Shown: positions 33,506 through 42,159 of the stretch, piece after piece
How positions within the stretch are numbered: position 1 is the stretch's first letter
Layout: every line of letters starts with the position of its first letter
Made by a program: the position numbers and the translations under genes
The notes under the pieces: model-generated
Databases searched by the model: none
Told to the model about the DNA's origin: nothing
What the model saw: the letters and a program-made list of their open reading frames with translations, nothing else
Source of the DNA: an uncultured Clostridia bacterium
GTDB lineage: Bacteria > Bacillota > Clostridia > UMGS1810
Assembly (NCBI GenBank): GCA_934454585.1
Contig: CAKSFP010000004.1
Location: 1-64,000 of the forward strand
Direction of reading: 5' to 3'
DNA length: 64,000 bases

Positions 33506-34347
33506 CAGAGTTTTTCCTCCAGTTCTTTAATCTTCGCATCAAGCTCTTTCATCGCCTGTTCGTACTGCTCATCGTTTGGCGCACTGCCGTGCCATGAAGC
33601 CTGGTTCTCCATGTACGACACTCCTTTGCCCTTAATGCTTTTTGCAATGATTACGGTTGGCTTGCCCTTGGTTGCCTTTGCTGCGGCTATGGCGTTCTTT
33701 ATCTCGTCCATGTCGTGCGCATTTATGGTGATTACATTCCAGCCAAATGCCTCAAACTTTTTGTCTATCGGTGTGGGATTCATGACTTTGGTTATGTCAC
33801 CGTCTATCTGCAGCCCGTTGAAATCAACAAAGGCTGTGAGATTGTCAAGCTTGTAGTGCGGAGCGAACATTGCCGCCTCCCACACCTGGCCCTCCTCAAG
33901 CTCGCCGTCACCGAGAATGGTGTACACCCTGTAGGACTTGCCGTCAAGCTTTGCCGCAAGCGCCATACCGTTTGCCGCACAGATACCCTGCCCGAGAGAA
34001 CCTGTGGACATATCCACGCCGGGCACACCCTTCATGTCCGGGTGACCCTGAAGATAGCTATCAACATGACGGAATGTCTTGATATCCTCAACCGGAAAAA
34101 ATCCCCTCTCCGCCAGTGCACCGTAAAGCGCCGGTGCGCAGTGACCCTTTGACAGGACAAATCTGTCTCTATCGGGATTCTTGGGGTTATTGGGGTCAAT
34201 GTTCATCTCATCAAAATAAAGCACGGCAAGAATGTCCGCAATGGAAAGCGAACCGCCGGGATGACCCGATGCCGCACTGTGTACCGCTGTGACCGCATCG
34301 CGTCGTATTTTATATGCAGTCAGTTCCAATTCTGTGTTGTTCATCAT
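33505..34347 (-). CDS. Transketolase, N-terminal (TPP-binding) subunit
   Basis: The TPP-diphosphate-binding half of the split enzyme (280 aa). Visible are the substrate loop HSAASGHPGGSLSIADILAVLYF and the TPP/Mg2+ motif GDGELEEGQVWEAAMFA...NLTAFVDFNGLQIDG. A strong AAGGAG lies upstream of tandem ATGs at 34347. Split transketolases are usual in Clostridia and archaea, so this is not a broken gene. It follows yitT by 39 bp and may share its transcript. Confidence 0.95.
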   Translation of the reverse strand: MMNNTELELTAYKIRRDAVTAVHSAASGHPGGSLSIADILAVLYFDEMNIDPNNPKNPDRDRFVLSKGHCAPALYGALAERGFFPVEDIKTFRHVDSYLQGHPDMKGVPGVDMSTGSLGQGICAANGMALAAKLDGKSYRVYTILGDGELEEGQVWEAAMFAPHYKLDNLTAFVDFNGLQIDGDITKVMNPTPIDKKFEAFGWNVITINAHDMDEIKNAIAAAKATKGKPTVIIAKSIKGKGVSYMENQASWHGSAPNDEQYEQAMKELDAKIKELEEKL

Positions 34348-34386
34348 AACACGCTCCTTAGTTTTTCCGTTTGTAAAGTAAAAAAA

Positions 34387-35226
34387 TTAATCTTCTATTT
34401 CAAATCCGTTTCCAAGAACCTCACGGGCGTCGGTCAGGATTATAAAAGCATTTTCGTCTGCCTTTTTTACCGTCTTGCGCAGACGGATAACTTCGTTTTT
34501 GCGCACGGCGCACATGAGCACATTCAGCCTTTCGCCGCTGTACATTCCCGTTGCGTGCAGAGCAGTCACTCCGCGTTCCATTCCGCCCATCACCGCCGCG
34601 GCAATTTCGCCGCTATTTGCGCTGATGATGTATGCCAGCTTGGCAAAGTTGACGCCCTCTATGACATTGTCCGCCACAAGCGATGAAATGTACATTGACA
34701 CCGCCGCATAGAGCACCACCTCATAATCACCAAAAACCGCACCCGACAAAATCACCACGAACAAATCCATGATGAGAATCAGCCGTGCCACCGAAAAACG
34801 CCTTGATCTGCGCCGAATAATGAGCGCCGCCAGGTCCGAACCGCCCGTTGAACCGCCGCCGGCAACGGTAAGCCCGGTGCCGCCGCCGAAAAGCACTCCG
34901 CCGCAAAGTGATGCAAGAAGTTTGTCCGCCGTGAGTGCGGAGAGAAACGATGTGAACTCTATAAATGCGGAAAGCAGCAATGTCGCCGCAACAGTCTTTA
35001 CGAGACAACGCCTTGTGAGCGCCTTTGAGCCTACAGCAAACAGGACTGCGTTCACGCCCAGCACCGTGACCGAGACAGGCACGCCGGCGCTGACAAAAAA
35101 TATTGTTCCGAGTCCGCTCGCTCCGCCGGATGCAATTGAATTCGGCACGAGAAACAGATTAAGCGCAAGCGCCGAAAGCAATGCGCCGCCGACAATCTGA
35201 GAATATTCCTTTATTCTTTTTCGCAT
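34387..35226 (-). CDS. YitT family membrane protein (DUF161 + DUF2179)
   Basis: A 279-aa integral membrane protein. Five or six transmembrane segments span about residues 10-190, with the family's NLFLVPNSIASGGASGLGTI and GGGSTGGSDLAALII loops. A cytoplasmic DUF2179 domain follows (ERGVTALHATGMYSGERLNVLMCAVRKNEV...). YitT proteins are common in Bacillota, with an uncertain transport or sensing role. The ATG at 35226 with GGGTG upstream is chosen over an in-frame GTG at 35235. Confidence 0.9.
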   Translation of the reverse strand: MRKRIKEYSQIVGGALLSALALNLFLVPNSIASGGASGLGTIFFVSAGVPVSVTVLGVNAVLFAVGSKALTRRCLVKTVAATLLLSAFIEFTSFLSALTADKLLASLCGGVLFGGGTGLTVAGGGSTGGSDLAALIIRRRSRRFSVARLILIMDLFVVILSGAVFGDYEVVLYAAVSMYISSLVADNVIEGVNFAKLAYIISANSGEIAAAVMGGMERGVTALHATGMYSGERLNVLMCAVRKNEVIRLRKTVKKADENAFIILTDAREVLGNGFEIED

Positions 35227-35313
35227 AAAAATCACCCGTGGTATTTTTACGCAAAAAAGGAAGTTTTATTCGCAGTTATGCGCAGCGTCATTGCAAAGGA
35301 AATCCTTGCCGTG

Positions 35314-35373
35314 AAGTGTTCATTTGTGCGAAACTGTTTATTATCTCGGGCGACCACACAGGGTCGCCCCTAC
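35314..35373 (+). repeat. Dispersed ~60-bp repeat, copy 2
   Basis: Same layout as the copy at 3718-3777: an AAGTGTTCATTTGTGC leader, then GGGCGACC...GGTCGCCC and CCTAC. It lies 28 bp from a MITE-like element. Confidence 0.8.
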
Positions 35374-35400
35374 AGCCAAACACAGTTTCTGCGCATAGGC

Positions 35401-35585
35401 GAGGGGGTGTATATTTTATTTTGAGCGCCGAAAGCATTTTGCCAACGGATGTGTATGTGTTTTTTATCCTCAGACGACAAGTTCAGCGCTACTGCACTGC
35501 TGTCCGAGGAGTCCGAATAAAAAATATATACACAGACGGCACAAGTATTTATGCGAGCCAAAATAAAATATATACCACCGAGCCG
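35401..35585. mobile_element. MITE-like foldback element, copy A (185 bp)
   Basis: The ends form a long inverted repeat built on TATATTTTATTTTG/CAAAATAAAATATA with flanking GC-rich tips. It shares ends and an internal TGCAGTAGCGC segment with the element at 51251-51342, in opposite orientation, but has about 90 bp of extra internal sequence. There is no coding capacity. A target duplication could not be identified with confidence. Confidence 0.6.
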
Positions 35586-35594
35586 ACTTGCTGT

Positions 35595-35996
35595 TTACAT
35601 ATCATCAATACATTCCATGCTCATGGCAAGAATCTCCGCCAATCTCTCCGAACGGCCATCCAGATACAAAAAACCTATGAGTGCCTCAAACCCGGTGGCA
35701 TGGCGATAATCCACAATGTCTGCATTCTTTGCACTTGTATAGGAATGAGCGTTTCTGCCACGCTTAAACACGGCGTTCTCCTCGTCGGTCAGACTGTCCG
35801 ATATTGCATGGATAATGTCGCTTTGTGCCTTTGCCTTGACATAGCCTGTCGCTGCGCGATGCAGCTTGGCAACCGGCATATTGCCGCGAAGCATAACATG
35901 CTCACGCACATACACTTCGTAGACCGCGTCGCCGATGTACGCAAGCGACAGCGGTGACAGCGTGCGCGGATTTATGTTCACACTCGGCTCAATCAT
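35595..35996 (-). CDS. mrnC: Mini-ribonuclease III
   Basis: A 133-aa single-domain RNase III-like nuclease that in Bacillota matures 23S rRNA. The catalytic-domain signature is LAYIGDAVYEVYVREHVM with its acidic residue. Further conserved blocks are KLHRAATGYVKAKAQSDI and DEENAVFKRGRNAHSYTSAKNADIVDYRHATGFEALIGFLYL. No double-stranded-RNA-binding domain is present, as expected for Mini-III. It overlaps cysS by 8 bp, the usual cysS-mrnC arrangement. AGAGGA precedes the ATG. Confidence 0.95.
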   Translation of the reverse strand: MIEPSVNINPRTLSPLSLAYIGDAVYEVYVREHVMLRGNMPVAKLHRAATGYVKAKAQSDIIHAISDSLTDEENAVFKRGRNAHSYTSAKNADIVDYRHATGFEALIGFLYLDGRSERLAEILAMSMECIDDM

Positions 35997-37389
35997 TGTC
36001 TATCCTCTTCCACTTGACTCCCTGACGGGTGTCCTCAAGCTCTATGCCGCTTTCTTTGAGCATATCCCTTATCTCATCCGCACGGACAAAATTCTTCGCC
36101 TTGCGCGCGGCGTTGCGCTCCTCTATGAGTGCCTCAATGTCGCTGTCGAGGATGTCTGCCTTTTTCTCCTCTATTATGCCGAGCACTCCGCCAAGCTCAC
36201 GGATAAGTGCAAATATTGCGTCTATGTCGCCCTTTGGTGTGTTCTCGTCAAACTCCACATTGGCGTATTTAACAATATCAAATATTGCCGATATTGCGTC
36301 AGCCGTGTTTATATCCTCATCCATGGCGTCGATGAATTGCCGTTTGAATTTCTCCGCAGCGTCCTTAGTCTCGGCGCTCGCCTCTCCGTCAGCCGCCTTT
36401 CCGGACATGAAGTCCAGGTTGTCAAGACAGGTGTTTATTCTGCCGAGAGCCGCCTCTGCCTGTTTGAGCAGATCATGGCTGAAGTTTATCGGATTGCGGT
36501 AGTGGGCGCTGAGCATGAAGAACCTTATCACTATGTAGTCAAATTCCTTTGCTACATCCCTCACTGTGAAGAAATTACCGAGGGATTTGCTCATTTTTAC
36601 ATTGTCCACATTTATGTAACCATTGTGCAGCCAGTAGTGAGCAAATTCACATCCATGGGCGCACTCACTCTGTGCAATCTCGTTCTCATGATGAGGAAAA
36701 ATGAGATCCTGTCCGCCGCTGTGTATATCTATGGTGTCGCCAAGATACTTTGTAGCCATTGCCGAGCACTCAATATGCCAGCCGGGTCTGCCCTGACCCC
36801 ATGGACTGTCCCATGACGGTTCGCCTTCTTTTTTTGCTTTCCACAGGGCAAAATCCATCGGGTCTTCCTTGACATCGGTCACATCTATGCGCGCACCCGC
36901 CTCCAGATTTTCGAGCGGCTGATGTGACAGCTTGCCGTATTCAGGGAATTTTTTTACTCTGAAATACACATCCCCGTTCACGGTGTATGTATATCCTTTT
37001 TTCTCAAGTTCGGATATGATGTCGATTATCGCGTCGATATTCTCGGTGGCACGCGGATGAACGCTTGCCTTTTCTATGCCGAGACCCTGTGCATCGACAA
37101 AATACTCACCGATGAATCTCTCTGCAAGCTGAGCCACGGTAATGCCTTCCTCGTTTGCCCGCTTAATCATCTTGTCATCTATATCGGTAAAATTCTGCAC
37201 GAATTTGACATCATAACCCCTGTACTTGAGGTATCTCCTCAAAGTGTCGAATATGATAAACGGACGCGCGTTTCCTATATGAAAATAATTATAGACGGTC
37301 GGACCGCAGGAATACATCTTCACTTTGCCCGGTTCTATGGGCACAAATTCCTCCTTGCGGCGCGTCATGCTGTTGTACAGTCTGAGCAT
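35989..37389 (-). CDS. cysS: Cysteine--tRNA ligase
   Basis: A class I synthetase that charges tRNA-Cys (466 aa). It has a zinc-ligating cysteine (C28, in YSCGPTVYN), HIGN at 37-40, WHIECSAM for the second zinc cysteine, PHHENEIAQSE for the histidine ligand and a KMSKSLGNFF loop. The helical anticodon-binding C-terminus ends in RQGVKWKRID. GGAG lies 8 nt before the ATG at 37389; an upstream in-frame start is rejected because the protein would gain 15 non-conserved residues. No T-box is seen upstream. Confidence 0.97.
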   Translation of the reverse strand: MLRLYNSMTRRKEEFVPIEPGKVKMYSCGPTVYNYFHIGNARPFIIFDTLRRYLKYRGYDVKFVQNFTDIDDKMIKRANEEGITVAQLAERFIGEYFVDAQGLGIEKASVHPRATENIDAIIDIISELEKKGYTYTVNGDVYFRVKKFPEYGKLSHQPLENLEAGARIDVTDVKEDPMDFALWKAKKEGEPSWDSPWGQGRPGWHIECSAMATKYLGDTIDIHSGGQDLIFPHHENEIAQSECAHGCEFAHYWLHNGYINVDNVKMSKSLGNFFTVRDVAKEFDYIVIRFFMLSAHYRNPINFSHDLLKQAEAALGRINTCLDNLDFMSGKAADGEASAETKDAAEKFKRQFIDAMDEDINTADAISAIFDIVKYANVEFDENTPKGDIDAIFALIRELGGVLGIIEEKKADILDSDIEALIEERNAARKAKNFVRADEIRDMLKESGIELEDTRQGVKWKRIDND

Positions 37390-37506
37390 ACAATCAACTC
37401 CAATATAGTATCGAGAATGTAAAAATTCATTCAACTTATATTATATAATCATTTTTCAAAAATTACAACCGTTTTCGGCATATTTGTGATTTTTATTGTT
37501 TTTTAA

Positions 37507-37535
37507 TTGATTTTGGGCGCTCCGCATGATAAAAT
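37507..37535 (+). promoter_or_regulatory. Promoter of the small Cys-rich protein gene
   Basis: TTGATT (37507-37512), a 17-bp spacer and TAAAAT (37530-37535). Confidence 0.65.
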
Positions 37536-37609
37536 ATAGATATGTAGACAATAATTCATAGGCAAGCGGCGTCCAAATTCCGTTTGCCTGAATCGGAGTG
37601 AATGAAAAA

Positions 37610-37822
37610 ATGATTTTTCGAAAAGATATTGAGCCTAAGTGCCGCCTGTGTGCCAACGCACAAATGACGGACGATTCGGCAAACATGAAATGTTCGCTGC
37701 GCGGCACGGTTCCGCGTGACTTTGCGTGCAAAAAATTTAAGTACGATATTTTTAAGAGAGAGATAAAGCCGCAACCCAAGGTGAATTTCGGCAAGTTCAG
37801 CAAGAAGGATTTTGAAATATGA
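37610..37822 (+). CDS. Small four-cysteine protein of unknown function, 70 aa
   Basis: The protein begins MIFRKDIEPKCRLCANAQ and contains CxxC followed by two further cysteines (MKCSLRG, DFACKKFKYD), a pattern suited to a zinc knuckle or small Fe-S site. The C-terminus is lysine-rich. GGAG lies 11 nt before the ATG; an in-frame GTG at 37598 is an alternative. It has its own promoter and a strong terminator, so it is a genuine monocistronic gene. I cannot assign a named family. The basic, Cys-bearing composition suggests nucleic-acid or ribosome association, which is inference only. Confidence 0.8.
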   Translation: MIFRKDIEPKCRLCANAQMTDDSANMKCSLRGTVPRDFACKKFKYDIFKREIKPQPKVNFGKFSKKDFEI

Positions 37823-37823
37823 G

Positions 37824-37863
37824 AAAACGCCCGTACAGCAATAAACCTGTACGGGCGTTTTTT
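37824..37863. terminator. Bidirectional terminator between the Cys-rich gene and ywlG
   Basis: A 15-bp perfect stem (37824-37838 with 37847-37861), with flanking A and T runs. Confidence 0.9.
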
Positions 37864-37896
37864 CATTTTTCGTCCGGAAACTGTTCCGTACAAAAA

Positions 37897-38445
37897 CTAA
37901 CCAATCAAATTTTCATCATAAACAGCTCTGCAGCCGCCGATAAATTTCGGTCTGGTGCGTGCGGCGATAACTATAGCCTCTCCGATTTTCTTTGTGTCCA
38001 ATCTGAGCGGCACGGCAACTTTTTTAAGATGCATCCCTATTAGAGTTGCCCCGATGTCAAGTCCGGCATCGGCACGAATCTCCTCCACCACAACCGGATG
38101 AGAAAAATGTGCATACGCCTGGGTGGCGAACGAACCGCCTGCCTTTGGCTGAGGCACAACATTGACTATGTCTGCTCCCGGCACGGCGTCCGCCTCGGTG
38201 ACTATGGCGCGGTTGAGGTGCTCGCAGCACTGCGCCGCAATGTATATCCCTTTTTCAAGCGCAAATTCATATATGCTTTCAAAGAGCGCCTTTGCCGTGT
38301 CCGGGTTGGAATTAGTGCCGAGTTTCGAGCCGAGTATCTCGCTTGTCGAGCAACCGATAACCACCGTGTCACCGCGCTTTAAGTGCGCTTTTTCATATAA
38401 TTCCTCTATTGCCATCCTGCCTTGGCGCGCTATTGTTTCTGTCAT
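37897..38445 (-). CDS. YwlG/UPF0340 (TIGR01440) family protein
   Basis: A 182-aa conserved protein of Bacillota with unknown biochemical role. Characteristic blocks are RGDTVVIGCSTSEILGSKLGTNSNPDTAKA, GIYIAAQCCEHLNRAIVTEADA, VPQPKAGGSFATQAYA and the C-terminal RTRPKFIGGCRAVYDENLIG. The ATG at 38445 is preceded by AGGGATG. A longer in-frame start at 38493 lacks conserved sequence and a ribosome site. Confidence 0.92.
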   Translation of the reverse strand: MTETIARQGRMAIEELYEKAHLKRGDTVVIGCSTSEILGSKLGTNSNPDTAKALFESIYEFALEKGIYIAAQCCEHLNRAIVTEADAVPGADIVNVVPQPKAGGSFATQAYAHFSHPVVVEEIRADAGLDIGATLIGMHLKKVAVPLRLDTKKIGEAIVIAARTRPKFIGGCRAVYDENLIG

Positions 38446-38641
38446 AATACAGTCATCCCTTTCGCGAATGAAAAATACTTTTTCGTTTTTCAAGCTATAT
38501 TATATCAAATCGGATACAAAAAATCAATGTGATGACCAATATTTTTTTATTGCGTTTTCATGAAAAATTGCGGACAACCGGGAGCATAATTGAATATTTC
38601 GGGGAAAATCAAATTTTTTTTGAAAATTCATGTTTTTTTAC

Positions 38642-38669
38642 TTGCATTTTGAAAAATATGTGGTATAAT
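38642..38669 (+). promoter_or_regulatory. Promoter of tRNA-Leu
   Basis: TTGCAT (38642-38647), a 16-bp spacer and TATAAT (38664-38669). Confidence 0.75.
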
Positions 38670-38700
38670 GTATTAGTCAGCGATTTTAACGGTACCATAT

Positions 38701-38787
38701 GCGGATATGGCGGAATCGGCAGACGCGCCAGCTTCAGGTGCTGGTGGGGGCAACCCCGTGGAGGTTCAAGTCCTCTTATCCGCACCA
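38701..38787 (+). tRNA. tRNA-Leu (anticodon CAG)
   Basis: A class II tRNA with a long variable arm. The acceptor GCGGATA pairs with TATCCGC. The anticodon stem CCAGC/GCTGG has the loop TTCAGGT (anticodon CAG, reads CTG). The variable arm is around TGGGGGCAACCCCG, the T arm contains GTTCAAG, and CCA is encoded. Confidence 0.96.
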
Positions 38788-38790
38788 AAA

Positions 38791-38818
38791 TCTCACATCA
38801 TTCGGTGTGAGATTTTTT
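38791..38818 (+). terminator. Terminator of tRNA-Leu
   Basis: A 7-bp stem (38791-38797 with 38806-38812) followed by a T run. Confidence 0.85.
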
Positions 38819-38846
38819 TAATTTAAGGTTAAAGACGGTGAATTTT

Positions 38847-39200
38847 ATGGCTGTATATTCTGTGGGCGATATTCATAACATTGTCAGTGATGTTGCAAAA
38901 CAATACGGCGTGAAAAAAGTTGCTCTTTTCAGCTCATACTCCACGGGGAAACAAACATCCGACAGTGACATTGATTTGCTCACAGACAAAGGAGAAATCA
39001 AGGGACTCTTTATGTTCAACAGCTTTGTAAATTCACTTAAAGATCGTCTCGGCAAGGATGTTGATGTCGTGACATACTCCGCACTTGAGCGCTCGCTTAT
39101 CAAAGTAAAAACAAAACAAGTATATTTTTCTCAATCATGCATACCCTGTAATCGGGTGATTATATGGAATCAAAGACGAAAAAATACATCATCGGCATAG
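38847..39200 (+). CDS. MNT-type minimal nucleotidyltransferase, C-terminus possibly frameshifted
   Basis: A 117-aa protein with the nucleotidyltransferase (Pol-beta-like) core VKKVALFSSYSTGKQTSDSDIDLLTD. The GSxxxGxxxxxSDxDL motif is present except that the first Gly is Ser, and the two aspartates for metal binding are intact. Such proteins usually pair with a HEPN toxin or kinase in MNT-HEPN modules; no HEPN gene is nearby. After ERSLIKVK the sequence becomes atypical (Cys- and Arg-rich) and overruns the tspO start by 37 bp. The native end may therefore have been lost by a frameshift around 39110-39140. GGTGA precedes the ATG at 38847. Confidence 0.75.
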   Translation: MAVYSVGDIHNIVSDVAKQYGVKKVALFSSYSTGKQTSDSDIDLLTDKGEIKGLFMFNSFVNSLKDRLGKDVDVVTYSALERSLIKVKTKQVYFSQSCIPCNRVIIWNQRRKNTSSA

Positions 39201-39634
39201 CGATACCGCTTGCTGTCGGCGGACTGTCCGCACTGCTCACGCAAAGTGCAATGCAAAAATTCAACAGTCTGAACCAACCTCCGCTTGCGCCGCCGTCATG
39301 GCTTTTTCCCGTGGTGTGGACAGTGCTTTTTGTGCTGATGGGCATCGCCTCGGCGCTGGTTTACATGGCAGATGTGCCGCAAGAGCAAAAGAAAAGCGCA
39401 CTGACCCTGTACGGAGTACAGCTTGCCATGAATTTTCTCTGGTCAATAGTCTTTTTCAACTTCGGCGCGTATCTGTTTGCGTTTGTGTGGCTGTTGGCGC
39501 TGCTCGCTGTAATAATAGCCACCGCGGTTAAGTTCCGTAAGATTTCGAAACCGGCGGCTTGGATGCTCATTCCGTATATACTTTGGGTGTGCTTTGCCGG
39601 ATATCTCAATTTTGCCATATATTTATTAAACTGA
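39164..39634 (+). CDS. tspO: TspO/MBR family membrane protein
   Basis: A 156-aa five-helix tryptophan-rich sensory protein that in other organisms binds tetrapyrroles and related ligands. Family blocks are NSLNQPPLAPPSWLFPVVWTVLFVLMGIA, YGVQLAMNFLWSIVFF and the C-terminal PYILWVCFAGYLNFAIYLLN. It starts at 39164 after GGGTGA and overlaps the preceding nucleotidyltransferase frame. A strong terminator follows. No haem or porphyrin genes are in the window, so the ligand is open. Confidence 0.93.
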   Translation: MESKTKKYIIGIAIPLAVGGLSALLTQSAMQKFNSLNQPPLAPPSWLFPVVWTVLFVLMGIASALVYMADVPQEQKKSALTLYGVQLAMNFLWSIVFFNFGAYLFAFVWLLALLAVIIATAVKFRKISKPAAWMLIPYILWVCFAGYLNFAIYLLN

Positions 39635-39640
39635 CAAGTC

Positions 39641-39679
39641 AAAAACGGTTGCCGCGTCAATCTGCGGCAACCGTTTTTT
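39641..39679. terminator. Bidirectional terminator between tspO and feoB
   Basis: A 15-bp perfect stem (39641-39655 with 39664-39678), with A and T runs at its ends, between converging genes. Confidence 0.92.
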
Positions 39680-39681
39680 AG

Positions 39682-41805
39682 TCAGCATCCGATCAAGCTT
39701 GCCGCACCGTTTATCAGCACGCAGGCGGCGAACCCGGCAAGCGTGGGTATGACTGCGGCAAGGATAGTCCACTTCATGCTGCCGGTCTCTTTTTTTACGG
39801 TCAGCAGGGTGGTAGAACACGGCCAGTGCATCAGGGCAAACATTATCATGCACACCGCCGTGACCCGGGTCCAGCCGTTGGCGACAAAGAGCGAATGAAT
39901 CTCGGCTATGCTTCCGAGCTGAGACAATGTGCCCTGTGACAAATACTGCATGATTATTATCGGCACGACAATCTCATTTGCCGGGAGTCCCAAGATGAAC
40001 GCAACAAGTATGGCGCCGTCCAGTCCCATGAGGTGACCGATCGGATTAAGAAAATCCGCGGCGTGTGCGATAAGGCTCGCTCCGCCGATATGCACATTGG
40101 ACAAAAACCAGATGATGAGTCCCGCCGGAGCGGCGACGGCAACGGCCCTGCCGAGCACAAACACGGTGCGATCGAATATGGAGCGGACAATAATTTTGCC
40201 GACCTGAGGTTTGCGATACGGCGGCAATTCAAGAGTAAACGACGATGGAATTCCTTTGAGCAGAGTATGCGACAAGAGCTTTGTCACAATCAAGGTCATA
40301 CCCACGCTGAGCGCAACCACAGCCGTCATCACAAGCGCCGCCCTCACACCGCCGCCGCAAAAAAACGCCGTGATCATCGTTATTATCATCGGGAATCTGC
40401 CGTTGCAAGGCACAAAGCTATTCGTCAGTACGGCAAGCAGTCTCTCACGCGGCGAATCTATAATACGGCAACCTACTATTCCGGCTGCATTGCAACCAAA
40501 TCCCATGCACATGGTAAGCGCCTGTTTGCCGCAGGCACAACATTTTTTGAAAGGTTTGTCAAGGTTATATGCAATCCTGGGCAGATAGCCGAGATCCTCA
40601 AGCAGGGTGAACAGCGGAAAGAATATTGCCATAGGCGGCAACATGACCGACACAACCCAGGCAGTTACGCGATATGAGCCGAACACCAATGCGCCGTGAA
40701 CCCATTTTGGTATATGAATTTTTATAAGAAACTCCGTCAATTTGTCCTGAATCCAAAAAAGTCCGTTCGAAAGCAACTGTGACGGGTAGTTCGCTCCGTT
40801 TATCGTCAGATAAAAAATCAGTGCAAACAGCAATAACATCATGGGATAGCCGAAAAATTTCCCCGTAAAAACCCTATCAAGCCGCCTGTCGAGCGACGAT
40901 TGCTTTGTCTCGTCGCAGACGACGGCGCCGCTGCACACGCCATGGGCATGCTCCACGATTGACGATACGACCGTTTCAACAAATTTTTCTCTGTCAATGC
41001 CCCTGTCAGCAAGATAATTGCGCGCATCGGCGACCGCCGAGCGCACCGAACCGTCATCGAAAAAGGATGCGCCGAAGTACGCCTCTATCTCCGATTCCAG
41101 GCTGTCGTCTCCCTCAATGAGTCGCAGAGAGAGCCACCGCGGATTCACGCCTCTGCAATCGCGCCGCTCCAGTTCGGTCGTCACAAGATGCACTGCCGTC
41201 TCCGCCTCGGGAGAATACACCGGGATCTTCGCCGCAAAATCGATCTCTCCGTCAGCAGCGCGATCAATCATGTTTGTGAGCGCGGCAAGGGATTTTTTCT
41301 TCTTTGCGGAGGTTGTCACCACCGGAAGCCCCAGCCTGCGTGACACGGCATCTGCGTCTATCCTTATTCCTTTGCGATTTGCCTCGTCCATAAGATTTAT
41401 GCACACGATAACCTTCGGAGATATCTCCGCCGTCTGCAACACAAGATTTAAGTTGCGCTCAAGACAGGTTGCGTCGCACACCACCACAGTGAGATCGGGA
41501 TTGCCGAAACATATGTAATTGCGCGCAACTTCCTCCTCTGCCGAGTGTGCCATGAGCGAGTATGTGCCCGGGATATCCGTCAGTGTGTAGGTGCGGCGCC
41601 GAGTCTCGAATTGCCCCTGGGCGCCGGAAACAGTCTTGCCGGGCCAGTTGCCCGTGTGCTGATTCATGCCCGTGAGCGCATTGAAAACGGTGCTCTTGCC
41701 GACATTGGGATTGCCGGCAAGGGCGATGGTGAAGTCGGAGCCGCCTTTTGGCGGCGTCCCCTTGTCAACAGAGTGTTTACCCATAAATTCAAATGTCAGT
41801 CCCAT
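39682..41805 (-). CDS. feoB: Ferrous iron transport protein B
   Basis: A GTPase-driven Fe2+ importer (707 aa). The N-terminal G domain has G1 GNPNVGKST (31-39), G2 around the TVSG switch and G3 DIPG (77-80); the usual NKMD-type G4 reads NLMDEA. The C-terminal membrane domain has two Gate motifs with conserved cysteines (GCNAAGIVGCRIIDSPRERLLAVLTNSFVPCNGRFP and the HWPCSTTL region). GGGAGG lies 7 nt before the ATG. It follows feoA by 28 bp. No Fur box was identified by eye in the feoA-trpS intergenic region. Confidence 0.97.
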   Translation of the reverse strand: MGLTFEFMGKHSVDKGTPPKGGSDFTIALAGNPNVGKSTVFNALTGMNQHTGNWPGKTVSGAQGQFETRRRTYTLTDIPGTYSLMAHSAEEEVARNYICFGNPDLTVVVCDATCLERNLNLVLQTAEISPKVIVCINLMDEANRKGIRIDADAVSRRLGLPVVTTSAKKKKSLAALTNMIDRAADGEIDFAAKIPVYSPEAETAVHLVTTELERRDCRGVNPRWLSLRLIEGDDSLESEIEAYFGASFFDDGSVRSAVADARNYLADRGIDREKFVETVVSSIVEHAHGVCSGAVVCDETKQSSLDRRLDRVFTGKFFGYPMMLLLFALIFYLTINGANYPSQLLSNGLFWIQDKLTEFLIKIHIPKWVHGALVFGSYRVTAWVVSVMLPPMAIFFPLFTLLEDLGYLPRIAYNLDKPFKKCCACGKQALTMCMGFGCNAAGIVGCRIIDSPRERLLAVLTNSFVPCNGRFPMIITMITAFFCGGGVRAALVMTAVVALSVGMTLIVTKLLSHTLLKGIPSSFTLELPPYRKPQVGKIIVRSIFDRTVFVLGRAVAVAAPAGLIIWFLSNVHIGGASLIAHAADFLNPIGHLMGLDGAILVAFILGLPANEIVVPIIIMQYLSQGTLSQLGSIAEIHSLFVANGWTRVTAVCMIMFALMHWPCSTTLLTVKKETGSMKWTILAAVIPTLAGFAACVLINGAASLIGC

Positions 41806-41833
41806 ATATTTGCCTCCCGTGCAAGCAGATTTT

Positions 41834-42067
41834 TTACATTGTGACAGATATATTCCTGCAGTCCTCGGAGCGAATGGCTATCACCGCACCGCGGATAAGA
41901 AATGCCGTCGGATCGCCGAGCGGACTTTTACCGACGCACTCAATGCGTGTGCCCTCGATAAGACCGATGTCCATAAAACGCCGTTTCATGCCGTCATCCG
42001 AACCAATACGCCGCACAACGGCGCTCTGCCCCGGCTCTATGTCGGCAAGGCTTTTGTGTTTTTTCAT
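41834..42067 (-). CDS. feoA: Ferrous iron transport protein A
   Basis: A 77-aa SH3-like cytoplasmic partner of FeoB (LADIEPGQSAVVRRIGSDDGMKRRFMDIGLIEGTRIECVGKSPLGDPTAFLIRG contains the whole FeoA core). GGAGG lies 8 nt before the ATG at 42067; a longer frame to 42097 is not supported. It is first in the feoAB operon and divergent from trpS. Confidence 0.95.
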   Translation of the reverse strand: MKKHKSLADIEPGQSAVVRRIGSDDGMKRRFMDIGLIEGTRIECVGKSPLGDPTAFLIRGAVIAIRSEDCRNISVTM

Positions 42068-42159
42068 AACGGATGCCTCCTTTTTTGGCAAAAACACAGT
42101 CCGTTCTTTTTTATACTATTCATTTTCGGGCATTGCCGTTACAAATCGTCTGTAAATTG

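Noticed and set aside
33505..33507. Frameshifted transketolase
   Set aside because: The two halves have separate start and stop codons with a TGATG coupling and match the naturally split transketolase of Clostridia.
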